Shown here one piece after another: positions 27,416 through 34,889 of a stretch of DNA of 64,000 nucleotides. A program made the position numbers and the translations under genes. How positions within the stretch are numbered: position 1 is the stretch's first letter; every line of letters begins with the position of its first letter. This stretch comes from Leucobacter celer subsp. astrifaciens (GTDB lineage Bacteria > Actinomycetota > Actinomycetes > Actinomycetales > Microbacteriaceae), in the NCBI RefSeq assembly GCF_001273835.1, contig NZ_JHEI01000135.1, positions 292,217-356,216 of the forward strand, written 5' to 3'. A model generated the notes under the pieces. It saw nothing but the letters and a program-made list of their open reading frames with translations, did no database searches and was not told the origin of the DNA.

Positions 27416-28837
27416 TCATGCTCCGAGCCCCGCGCGTTCGACCTCGCCGACCGCGACCACGGTGAGCGGGCGCGCGGCGAACAGCGCCGCGATGTCTCGG
27501 ATCTCCTCAGCCGTCGCAGCCTCGAAACGCTCGAGCGAGGTGTCGAGGTCGTAGAGCTCTCCGCTGCCCAGCTCGGCGCGGGCCAGCCGGCCCATGCGCG
27601 TATCGGAGTCCTCGAGCGCCAGCGCCGACGATCCCGCGATCTGGCCCAGCGCCCGCTCGTGCTCCTCCTCGGTGATGCCGCCGTCGGCCAGCTTCTGCAG
27701 TTCGAGCCGGCTGAGCTCGGCGACCTCGGCCGCCTTCTCGGGGGCGGTGCCGGCGTACATGCCGAAGACGCCCCCGTCGGAGTAGCTCGCTCCGAAGGAG
27801 TAGGCCGTGTACGCGAGACCGCGCTTCTCCCGGATCTCCTGGAAGAGCCGGCTCGACATGCCGCCGCCGAGCACCGAGTTCATGATGCCGAAGGCGAAGC
27901 GGCGCGGGTCGCCGGAGCACAGGCCCTCGGTGCCGATCATGAGGTTGACCTGCTCGGACGGGCGCTCCGTGAGGTGGACGCGGGGCCCGGTCGCCCCGAG
28001 CGATCCTGCCGGCCCTGCTGTGCTTGCTGCGGCTGCTGCGTCGCCCGAGGCCGTGACCGACGGTTCGGCACCGACCAGCTGCACCCTGCGTTCGGGAGCT
28101 GCGCCCCGGTCCGTATGCCAGCGCTCCTCGGGTGAGAGGTTCAGCACGGCGAGCACCTGATCCACCAGGCGGTCGTGATCGATCGCTCCGGCCGCGGTGA
28201 CGACGAGGGTCGAGGGGTCGTAGCGTTCGCGGTAGTGGTGGTTCACGTCGTCGCGGTGGGCGGCCCGGATGGTCTCGGGGTTGCCCCCGATGGGACGGCC
28301 GAGGGGGTGCTCGCCGAGCACGGCCTCGAAGAATCGTTCGTTGGCGACATCGGCGAGGTCGTCGGCGGCCATCGCGAGCTCTTCGAGGATCACGCCCCGC
28401 TCGTTCTCGAACTCGGCGGTGTCGAGGGTGGAGTTGGTGACCATGTCGGCGAGCACCGTCACGGCGCCGTCGAGGTCGGCGTCGCGCACCTTCGCGTAGT
28501 AGCAGGTGTACTCCTTGGCGGTGAGCGCGTTGTGCTCGGCGCCGATGCGGTCGAAGCTCGTGGCGATCGTGTACGCGTCGCGTGTGGGGGTGCCCTTGAA
28601 GAGCAGGTGCTCGAGGAAGTGGGTGGAGCCCAGGCTGCCCGGGGCGTCGCCGCGCTCGGCCTGTTCGTCGCGGGAGCCGACCCCCACCCAGAAGCCGATG
28701 GAGGCGCTGCGGGAGCCGGGCATGCGCTCGGTGAGCACTCGCAGCCCGCTCGGATGCACCGTGCGGCGCACGAGACCGCCGCTCAGATCGACTTCGAGGT
28801 CGGGCAGATCGAGGGGCAGGAGAATCGGATCGAGCAT
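27416..28837 (-). CDS. M16-family zinc metallopeptidase
   Basis: This is a pitrilysin/processing-peptidase type protein (473 aa). The inverted zinc motif HxxEH is His73-Phe-Leu-Glu76-His77 (HFLEHLLFKGT), and the third ligand Glu153 is in RGVILEELAM, so the catalytic half is intact. The second, inactive-type domain has the R/Y pair region GGMSSRLFQEIREKRGLAYTAYSF. A Gly/Ala-rich hinge near residue 265 links the halves. In many actinobacteria this gene follows pnp directly; here a DUF222-HNH gene lies between them. The substrate is unknown. Confidence 0.93.
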   Translation of the reverse strand: MLDPILLPLDLPDLEVDLSGGLVRRTVHPSGLRVLTERMPGSRSASIGFWVGVGSRDEQAERGDAPGSLGSTHFLEHLLFKGTPTRDAYTIATSFDRIGAEHNALTAKEYTCYYAKVRDADLDGAVTVLADMVTNSTLDTAEFENERGVILEELAMAADDLADVANERFFEAVLGEHPLGRPIGGNPETIRAAHRDDVNHHYRERYDPSTLVVTAAGAIDHDRLVDQVLAVLNLSPEERWHTDRGAAPERRVQLVGAEPSVTASGDAAAAASTAGPAGSLGATGPRVHLTERPSEQVNLMIGTEGLCSGDPRRFAFGIMNSVLGGGMSSRLFQEIREKRGLAYTAYSFGASYSDGGVFGMYAGTAPEKAAEVAELSRLELQKLADGGITEEEHERALGQIAGSSALALEDSDTRMGRLARAELGSGELYDLDTSLERFEAATAEEIRDIAALFAARPLTVVAVGEVERAGLGA

Positions 28838-28905
28838 CCCACCAGCCTACTGCCGCACGGACCGGGCTCGGTCGCCGCTGCACCCCAGCCGCCCAAGCAG
28901 AAGCA

Positions 28906-28976
28906 GCTGAGAACAGCTGAGAACAGCAGCGAGCAGCAGCGAGCAGCAGCGAGCAGCAGCGAGCAGCAGCGAGCAG
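28906..28976. repeat. 10-bp tandem repeat between the M16 and HNH genes
   Basis: Seven tandem units occur. The first two read CTGAGAACAG and the next five read CAGCGAGCAG. They occupy the gap between the M16 start and the HNH stop. The repeat is non-coding and similar in composition to the 13-bp repeat at 11792-11856. Confidence 0.9.
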
Positions 28977-29003
28977 CCGACTGACAGACTCCTCCCCCGG
29001 CAG

Positions 29004-30698
29004 TCATGCGACAAGCCTGAAGCGCTGCCGGGGTGGCCCGAGGTCGCCCCACGCGTATCGGAGTTCGAGTCGGGGTCGCATTGGTATTGCCCTGCCGTCG
29101 GGGTCGTGGAGCATGAAGCAGCCAGAGTCAGGCCCAAGCCCAGAGCCGGCATCGCCGTCGCCGAAGCCAACACCAGTGCCGTCGCGGGCGCTCGTGCCAT
29201 CGCCGGTGCGGGTGATGCGCCAGCTGTTCGCGTGGAGTTGCATGTGGTGGAAGCGGCACAGCAGCACACCCCGGTCGAGATCGGTGCGGCCCTGATCCTT
29301 CTGCCACTCGTCGATGTGATGCGCCTCGCAATAGGCAGGAGGCCGGTCGCAGCCGGGCCACCGGCAGCCCCCGTCCCGGACCGCGAGCGCGATGCGCTGC
29401 CGGGACGTGTAGAGCCGCTGCTCCCGCCCCACGTCCAACGGACGCCCCGCACGATCGATCGTCACCGGCACGATCCCGCTGGCGCAGACTTGCTGGTCCA
29501 CGACCCCGCTCGGCACCGTCGCGGGAGTGTCCTCAAAGCGTCCGGCGGCAGGGGTGCCGTCGGATTCTCCGAGCCGCACGAGACGCACACCGGCTTGCCG
29601 CGTTCCGTAGACCGTCTCGGGCGTCGCAAGGCTGCCCGCCTCGATGAGATCGAGAATCAGGTCGTGCGCGAGTTGTTCGTTCGACCGCGGATCCTCGATC
29701 AGGGCCTTCGCCCGAGTCTGCTCCTCCGCGGTCACGAAGCTGGGGCCTCCACGACGCGGACGCAATGCCGAGTCGAAGATTGCACGCAACCGCGCCGCTG
29801 ATAGATCGTCGCACACCAAGGACCCACGATGCAGTCCGTCCCGATCGATCCATATTCGGAATGACCTCTGCTCGTACCGGGCGAGATAGCGTGCTTCGGC
29901 TCCCTCGGGGTCGAGCTGATCCCGCACGAATCTCGACGCCTGTGCAAGATCCTCCACCGTGCGATGACTCGCTTCTGAGACCAGCCGATCGGCCGCCGCC
30001 GACCACCGCGCTGCGTCTTCCAGGGCTTCCCGAACGCAATCATGCTCGACAGGCTGCACGGATTGCACGGATTGCGCTGATTGCGCTGATTGCGCGGCTG
30101 CCTGCGGTCCACACCTGTGCTCCGGCGGCCGCCCGAGTCCGCGCAGGATCGCGTCGTGCTGTGCAGCGGAGATCGCTCCATTCAACAGCGCACGTCCCAA
30201 GCACGCATGCCACGGTGCGACTGTTCCCGGCGCCGCGCCTGTGCACTGCTCCGCGTTCGCGGTGTCTGTGCGGCCCGCCGAGGTGACGGAAGCCTCAAGC
30301 TCACCGGCGCCGGCATCAGCACCCGCAGCACCGGCGCAGGCAGCACCGGCACCCGCGCTGTCGTAGAGGGTGGTGCCGACGCGGACTTGCCTCGCGGCTT
30401 CGCTGCGGCTCATCCCGGTAACCTGCTGCACCAGGGCGACCGCGTTGCGGTGCCCCTGGGATTGCGCGAGCCCGGCATGTCCGGCCTCCCTGGTGGAGCG
30501 CTGCGCGACCACGCCCGCGGCGACCACTCGCAGCCGTTCCGCCATCTGCCCCACAGTCGAGGCGAGTTGCAGCAGTTCCACGGCACCCGCGTCGTCGAGG
30601 CGGGCAACTGCGGCCGGCAGCAGTGCCGTGTCCGATACCTCGCCGGTCAGCGCGCGGATCGCCGCGATACCGGCCGTGATCTCGGAGAAGAAGGACAT
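29004..30698 (-). CDS. DUF222 and HNH endonuclease domain protein
   Basis: This 564-aa protein has an N-terminal DUF222 region and a C-terminal HNH nuclease fold: CRWPGCDRPPAYCEAHHIDEW, then RGVLLCRFHHMQLH. Both zinc-type Cys pairs and the His-His/Asn-His residues are in place, so it looks active. This family is multicopy in actinobacteria, often within or near mobile DNA (13E12-like), but its function is unproven. Residues around 215-230 are an AQS/VQS repeat from a 9-bp tandem repeat. The ATG at 30698 is chosen over a TTG two codons earlier. Confidence 0.88.
   Translation of the reverse strand: MSFFSEITAGIAAIRALTGEVSDTALLPAAVARLDDAGAVELLQLASTVGQMAERLRVVAAGVVAQRSTREAGHAGLAQSQGHRNAVALVQQVTGMSRSEAARQVRVGTTLYDSAGAGAACAGAAGADAGAGELEASVTSAGRTDTANAEQCTGAAPGTVAPWHACLGRALLNGAISAAQHDAILRGLGRPPEHRCGPQAAAQSAQSAQSVQSVQPVEHDCVREALEDAARWSAAADRLVSEASHRTVEDLAQASRFVRDQLDPEGAEARYLARYEQRSFRIWIDRDGLHRGSLVCDDLSAARLRAIFDSALRPRRGGPSFVTAEEQTRAKALIEDPRSNEQLAHDLILDLIEAGSLATPETVYGTRQAGVRLVRLGESDGTPAAGRFEDTPATVPSGVVDQQVCASGIVPVTIDRAGRPLDVGREQRLYTSRQRIALAVRDGGCRWPGCDRPPAYCEAHHIDEWQKDQGRTDLDRGVLLCRFHHMQLHANSWRITRTGDGTSARDGTGVGFGDGDAGSGLGPDSGCFMLHDPDGRAIPMRPRLELRYAWGDLGPPRQRFRLVA
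30052..30096 (-). repeat. 9-bp tandem repeat inside the DUF222-HNH gene
   Basis: Five units of GATTGCGCT or close variants encode the Ala/Val-Gln-Ser run in the linker before the HNH domain. The repeat preserves frame. Confidence 0.8.
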
Positions 30699-30804
30699 AC
30701 CCAATTTTCCCAGTTGAGCAGGGAAAACACCTAGGGATAACTCAAGAAAGTTGACCGATTTCCGGCGCCTGTGCGCGAAGCATCACCACCACCACGAGAC
30801 CAAT

Positions 30805-30944
30805 AGCCCTTGATTTCGACAGGCTCGATCAGCGGGAACAGCCCTTGATTTCGACAAGCTCGATCAGCGGGAACAGCCCTTGATTTCGACAAGCTCAATC
30901 AGCGCGAACAGCCCTTGATTTCGACAGGCTCAATCGGCGGAGCA
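30805..30944. repeat. Four tandem 35-bp copies of the TTTCGACAGGCTC element
   Basis: Units start at 30805, 30840, 30875 and 30910. Each begins AGCCCTTGATTTCGACARGC and continues TCRATCRGCGG. A decayed fifth copy (GGCGACAAGCTCAATCGGC) follows near 30945-30962. There are no unique spacers, so this is not a CRISPR array. It lies in the 369-bp gene-free gap between pnp and the HNH gene (30699-31067), which also holds the pnp terminator; the rest, toward the HNH start, shows only AT-richer promoter-like DNA. Confidence 0.92.
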
Positions 30945-31002
30945 GGCGACAAGCTCAATCGGCCGGGCGTAAGCCCCCCCCCGGCACGGGCCGCACACAG
31001 CA

Positions 31003-31039
31003 GAGCGCCCGCCCTCCCGGAGCGGGAGAACGGGCGCTC
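31003..31039 (-). terminator. pnp terminator hairpin
   Basis: GAGCGCCCG (31003-31011) pairs perfectly with CGGGCGCTC (31031-31039), and an inner CCTCCCGGAGCGGGAG can extend the stem. It lies 28 bp beyond the pnp stop codon. There is no T-run. Confidence 0.75.
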
Positions 31040-31067
31040 GCGGATCCCGAATCGGGATCAGAGCCGG

Positions 31068-33338
31068 TTACTCGGCAGCGGCCTCAGCCGGCACGGCCTC
31101 GGCGGCGGGAGCCTCCTCGGCAGCCGCCTCCTCGAGCACGGGCTCGAGCGAGAGCTTGCCGCGGTCGTCGACCTTCGTGATCTTCACGAGGATCTTCTGG
31201 CCGATCGAGAGCACGTCGTCCACGCTCTCGATGCGCTTGCCACCGGCGAGCTTGCGCACCTCGCTGATGTGCAGCAGGCCGTCCTTGCCGGGCAGCAGCG
31301 AGACGAAGGCGCCGAAAGCGGCGTTCTTCACCACGGTGCCGAGGTACTGCTCGCCGACCTCGGGGTTCTGCGGGTTGGCGATCGCGTTGACCTGCGCGCG
31401 AGCAGCCTCGGCCGAGGGGCCGTCGACCGCGCCGATGTACACGGTGCCGTCGTCGTCGATCGAGATGTCGGCGCCGGTCTCGTCCTGGATGCCGTTGATC
31501 GTCTTGCCCTTGGGGCCGATCAGCTCGCCGATCTTGTCGACGGGGATCTGCACGCTGATGACGCGGGGCGCGGTCGGCGCCATCTCGTCGGGAGCGTCGA
31601 TCGCCTGGCCGAGCACGTCGAGGATCGTCGTGCGCGCCTCCTTGGCCTGCGACAGCGCACCGGCCAGCACGTCCGACGGGATACCGTCGAGCTTGGTATC
31701 CAGCTGCAGCGCGGTCACGAACTCCGAGGTGCCCGCGACCTTGAAGTCCATGTCGCCCAGCGCGTCCTCGGCGCCCAGGATGTCGGTGAGCGTCGCGTAG
31801 CGGGTCTCACCGTCGACCTCGTCGCTGACGAGGCCCATCGCGATGCCGGCGACTGCCGCGCGGAGCGGCACACCGGCGTTGAGCAGCGACAGGGTCGACG
31901 CGCACACGGAGCCCATCGAGGTCGAGCCGTTGGAGCTCAGCGCCTCGGACACCTGGCGGATGGCGTAGGGGAACTCCTCGCGCGCCGGCAGCACCGGCAC
32001 GAGCGCGCGCTCGGCGAGGAAGCCGTGGCCGATCTCGCGACGCTTCGGGCTGCCGACACGGCCGGTCTCACCGGTCGAGTAGGGCGGGAAGTTGTAGTGG
32101 TGCATGTAGCGCTTGCTGGTCGTGGGCGACAGCGAGTCGATCTGCTGCTCCATCTTCAGCATGTTCAGCGTGGAGACGCCCAGGATCTGGGTCTCTCCGC
32201 GCTGGAAGATGGCGGAGCCGTGCACGCGCGGGATCACCTGGACCTCGGCATCGAGCGCGCGGATGTCGCGCAGGCCGCGGCCGTCGATGCGGGCGCCCTC
32301 GGTGAGGATGCGACCGCGCACGATCTTCTTCGTCACCGACTTGTAGGCGCCCGAGACCTGGCCCTCGGCGGACGCGTCGAGCGCACCCTCCGCGACCTTG
32401 GCGGCGATGGCCTCCTTGACGCGCGCCTTCAGCGCGTCGTCGGCGTCCTGACGCTCCTGCTTATCGGCGATCTGGTAGATCCCCGCGAGCTCGGCCTCTG
32501 CCAGCTCGGCGACGGCTGCGTAGACCTCGTCGGTGTAGGGCAGGAAGACCGGGTACTCCTGGATCTCCTTGGCCGACTGCGCGGCCAGCTGCTCCTGCGC
32601 CTTGACGAGCTGCGAGAGGAACGGCTTCGCGGCCTCGAGGCCCTGCGCGACCACTGCCTCGTCGGGCTTGGTGGCGCCGGCCTTGATGAGGTTCCACGAG
32701 TCCTCGGTGGCCTCCGCCTCGACCATCATGATCGCGACGTCCTCGGCACCGTTCTTATCGACGACCACGCGGCCGGCGACCATCAGGTCGAAGACGGCCT
32801 CCTTGAGCTGCGCCTCGTTGGGGAACGCGACCCACTGGTCGCCGATGAGCGCGAGGCGCACACCCGCGATCGGGCCGGAGAACGGCAGACCCGAGATCTG
32901 GGTCGATGCGCTGGCAGCGTTGATCGCGAGCGCGTCGTAGAACTCGCCCGGGGCGATCGACAGCACGGTGACGACGATCTGGACCTCGTTGCGCAGGCCG
33001 TCGACGAACGACGGACGCAGCGGACGGTCGATGAGACGGCAGACGAGGATCGCCTCGGTCGAGGGGCGGCCCTCGCGGCGGAAGAACGAGCCGGGGATCT
33101 TGCCCGCGGCGTACGAGCGCTCTTCGACGTCGACGGTCAGCGGGAAGAAGTCGAAGTGATCCTTCGGGTTCTTCGACGCGCTGGTGGCCGAGAGGAGCAT
33201 CGTCTCCTCGTCGAGGTACGCGGCGACCGCGCCCTGCGCCTGCTGCGCGAGGCGGCCGGTTTCGAAGCGGATGGTGCGCTTGCCGAACTTGCCGTTGTCG
33301 AGCACGGCCTCGGCGAACTTGATTTCAGGACCCTCCAC
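31068..33338 (-). CDS. pnp: Polyribonucleotide nucleotidyltransferase (PNPase)
   Basis: This phosphorolytic 3'-5' exoribonuclease acts in RNA turnover. The protein has 756 aa: two RNase PH domains, a helical linker, then KH ([24 protein letters not shown]) and S1 ([22 protein letters not shown]) domains at the C-terminus. The catalytic core segment [21 protein letters not shown] is present. A Glu/Ala tail of about 25 residues ends the protein. The start is GTG at 33338, with AAGGAG seven bases before it. An Actino-pnp-type RNA lies in the leader (33399-33467). Confidence 0.95.
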   Translation of the reverse strand: MEGPEIKFAEAVLDNGKFGKRTIRFETGRLAQQAQGAVAAYLDEETMLLSATSASKNPKDHFDFFPLTVDVEERSYAAGKIPGSFFRREGRPSTEAILVCRLIDRPLRPSFVDGLRNEVQIVVTVLSIAPGEFYDALAINAASASTQISGLPFSGPIAGVRLALIGDQWVAFPNEAQLKEAVFDLMVAGRVVVDKNGAEDVAIMMVEAEATEDSWNLIKAGATKPDEAVVAQGLEAAKPFLSQLVKAQEQLAAQSAKEIQEYPVFLPYTDEVYAAVAELAEAELAGIYQIADKQERQDADDALKARVKEAIAAKVAEGALDASAEGQVSGAYKSVTKKIVRGRILTEGARIDGRGLRDIRALDAEVQVIPRVHGSAIFQRGETQILGVSTLNMLKMEQQIDSLSPTTSKRYMHHYNFPPYSTGETGRVGSPKRREIGHGFLAERALVPVLPAREEFPYAIRQVSEALSSNGSTSMGSVCASTLSLLNAGVPLRAAVAGIAMGLVSDEVDGETRYATLTDILGAEDALGDMDFKVAGTSEFVTALQLDTKLDGIPSDVLAGALSQAKEARTTILDVLGQAIDAPDEMAPTAPRVISVQIPVDKIGELIGPKGKTINGIQDETGADISIDDDGTVYIGAVDGPSAEAARAQVNAIANPQNPEVGEQYLGTVVKNAAFGAFVSLLPGKDGLLHISEVRKLAGGKRIESVDDVLSIGQKILVKITKVDDRGKLSLEPVLEEAAAEEAPAAEAVPAEAAAE

Positions 33339-33398
33339 GGGATCTCCTTCACATACGTGAGCGCGCGACAGGCAGCCCCGCTGCACTCTTGCGACGCA

Positions 33399-33467
33399 CG
33401 GGCGCTGATGTTCAGTAGAAGGCCACTCTGCACCGCAGAGGGATCCACCACCGAAGACCAGCCCGCC
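33399..33467 (-). ncRNA. Actino-pnp-type leader RNA
   Basis: The pnp leader contains GGCGGGCTGGTCTTCGGTGG, then the hairpin CTCTGC-GGT-GCAGAG, then CCTTCTACTGAACATCAGCG followed by CCCG. The outer segments pair (CGGGCTGGT with ACATCAGCGCCCG). The position and the conserved loop sequences match my recollection of the Actino-pnp motif found upstream of actinobacterial exoribonuclease genes, proposed to be a cis-regulator. A covariance search was not possible here. Confidence 0.68.
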
Positions 33468-33590
33468 AGTCGACGCGCTCGATTCTTCGTTGACGCGGGT
33501 GTGCACCCGCACGATCAGACTACCACTGGCCCCCGGCAAACCCCGAGAACGCGGCGTCGGCGGTGGGACGCACTCACAGCGGGATCGCAG

Positions 33591-33947
33591 TCAGCGCTGG
33601 TCCGGAGCCCCTCGACGCACCTGCCATTTCTGCGCGCGCGGCGCTCGACCGTGACGAGAGGTGTACTCGGCGATCGCCTCCTCGCGCAGCCGTGCCGGGT
33701 CGTCTCCCGCGAGCGCGCGGAAGACGAGCCCACGCACCCAGCCCGCATCCGGACCGTCGAGGTGCTTCGGGAACTCGCGCTCCAGATCCTCCAGCGGCAC
33801 GACCGCCGCGTGGCTGCTCGGACCGTCGTCCTCCCAGACTCCGGCGAGACGCTCGCCGAAGGCGAACTCGACTCCCTTGCGGGTGAAGAAGCGCCGGCCG
33901 TGCTCGATCAAGGCGAGGAACTCCACTTCGACCACTTCGGCAGGCAT
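33591..33947 (-). CDS. Small protein of unknown function in the SRPBCC operon
   Basis: This is a 118-aa soluble protein I do not recognise. It starts MPAEVVEVEFLALIEHGRRFF and has a basic C-terminus (RHGRAPRAQKWQVRRG). No signal peptide, helices or known motif are visible. AAGGGG lies five bases before the ATG at 33947, better spaced than for the GTG two codons earlier. It follows the SRPBCC gene by nine bases and must be co-transcribed with it. The 251-bp gap on its other side, before pnp, contains the pnp leader. Confidence 0.7.
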   Translation of the reverse strand: MPAEVVEVEFLALIEHGRRFFTRKGVEFAFGERLAGVWEDDGPSSHAAVVPLEDLEREFPKHLDGPDAGWVRGLVFRALAGDDPARLREEAIAEYTSRHGRAPRAQKWQVRRGAPDQR

Positions 33948-33956
33948 GCTCACCCC

Positions 33957-34445
33957 TTACTTGTAGAAGCCCTCGCGCAGGTTGATCCCGTGCTCCAGCC
34001 AGGCCTTCATCGCCGCGAGCATTCCGGTCCACCCCATGCAGTTGCCGAAAGCGCCCGCTGCCCCCTTCGTCGTCGGCTTCCACGACTTCTCGGTGATGGT
34101 CACGAGCGTTCGCGATCCGCCGTCGACCGGTTCGAACAGGAACGTCGTCTCCGTCGTCGACGCGGTCGCAGACTCGTCGCCCGCCCATCGGATGACGATC
34201 CTCTCGTCGGGCACCGCCTCGACGACCTCGACCGGGAAACGGCCGGGGAAATCGTCGAAGTCCCACGAGACTTCGGCCCCCGACTCGAGCCGCCCCCGCG
34301 CTCCCCCGGTCGTGAAGTACCGGGACAGCTGCTCGGGATCAGCCACGGCCTCGAAGACCTCGTGCGGCGTCTTCGAGACGTGGCCGGTCACGGTGAACGA
34401 CAGCTCCTCGAGTGGCGCGTCAGCGGCGCCCGCATTCGCATTCAT
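33957..34445 (-). CDS. SRPBCC (AHSA1-type) domain protein
   Basis: This 162-aa START-like fold protein has the AHSA1 pattern: an early VTGHVSKTPHEVFEAVADPEQLSRYFT, a middle GAEVSWDFDDFPGRFPVEVVEAVPDERIVIRW and the final helix WTGMLAAMKAWLEHGI. Such proteins bind hydrophobic ligands or act as stress-related partners, and are often encoded beside an ArsR regulator. Its ATG is directly abutted by the 16-bp intergenic palindrome, leaving no room for a Shine-Dalgarno site, so the message is probably leaderless. Confidence 0.88.
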   Translation of the reverse strand: MNANAGAADAPLEELSFTVTGHVSKTPHEVFEAVADPEQLSRYFTTGGARGRLESGAEVSWDFDDFPGRFPVEVVEAVPDERIVIRWAGDESATASTTETTFLFEPVDGGSRTLVTITEKSWKPTTKGAAGAFGNCMGWTGMLAAMKAWLEHGINLREGFYK

Positions 34446-34464
34446 GTGATATTTTTATCACATG
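34443..34464. promoter_or_regulatory. 22-bp palindrome spanning both start codons of the SRPBCC/ArsR pair
   Basis: CATGTGATA-TTTT-TATCACATG is a perfect inverted repeat with nine-base arms. The outermost triplets are the two divergent ATG codons. The whole 16-bp intergenic region is therefore operator. In each direction an AT-rich -10-like hexamer (TATTTT or TAAAAA) lies seven bases before the ATG, consistent with overlapping leaderless promoters controlled by the ArsR protein. Confidence 0.82.
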
Positions 34465-34794
34465 AGCGAGGAAAAGGGAACGACTTCGGATGATTCCCGC
34501 GATGACGCCGTCTTCAAGGCCCTCGCGAACTCCACCCGTCGCCGGATCCTCGACCTGCTGCGCACCGAACCCCGCAGCACCGGAGACGTCTGCGACGCCT
34601 TCCCCGAGCTCGATCGCACGACCGTGCTCCAGCACATCCGCGTGCTGGAGCGGGCGGAGCTCCTGACCGGAAGGCGGGTCGGGAAGACGCGCAGGCTGGC
34701 TCTCGCGCCGCTGCCGATCAAGCGCATTCACGACCGGTGGATCGGCGAGTACACCCGCGCAGCCGTCGACGTGCTCGCGAGGCTCGACGACTGA
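34462..34794 (+). CDS. ArsR-family transcriptional regulator
   Basis: This 110-aa winged-helix repressor has VFKALANSTRRRILDLLRTEP at residues 18-38 and the recognition helix region LDRTTVLQHIRVLERAELL. The metal-binding ELCVCDL motif of arsenic sensors is absent (VCDAFPELD), so it is not an obvious metalloregulator. It is transcribed away from the SRPBCC gene across the palindrome at 34443-34464. No Shine-Dalgarno site precedes its ATG. It most likely represses both itself and the SRPBCC operon. Confidence 0.9.
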   Translation: MSEEKGTTSDDSRDDAVFKALANSTRRRILDLLRTEPRSTGDVCDAFPELDRTTVLQHIRVLERAELLTGRRVGKTRRLALAPLPIKRIHDRWIGEYTRAAVDVLARLDD

Positions 34795-34838
34795 ACCCAC
34801 GGAGCCCCAGCACTCACGGCGATCGGCGCGGAGACGCG

Positions 34839-34876
34839 CTGAGGGCCCCGCCTCCGAACGGAAGCAGGGCCCTCAG
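34839..34876. terminator. Bidirectional terminator between arsR and serA
   Basis: CTGAGGGCCC (34839-34848) and GGGCCCTCAG (34867-34876) form a perfect 10-bp stem between the convergent ArsR and serA genes. Confidence 0.78.
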
Positions 34877-34889
34877 TGCGGCACGTTAC

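Noticed and set aside
30805..30944. Possible CRISPR array (four 35-bp repeats)
   Set aside because: The repeats are directly adjacent with no unique spacers, and no cas genes are present.
30915..34493. Very long plus-strand open frame (about 1190 codons) opposite pnp
   Set aside because: It is antisense to pnp and has the His/Arg/Asp-rich composition typical of complementary-strand frames in high-GC DNA; pnp itself is unmistakable.
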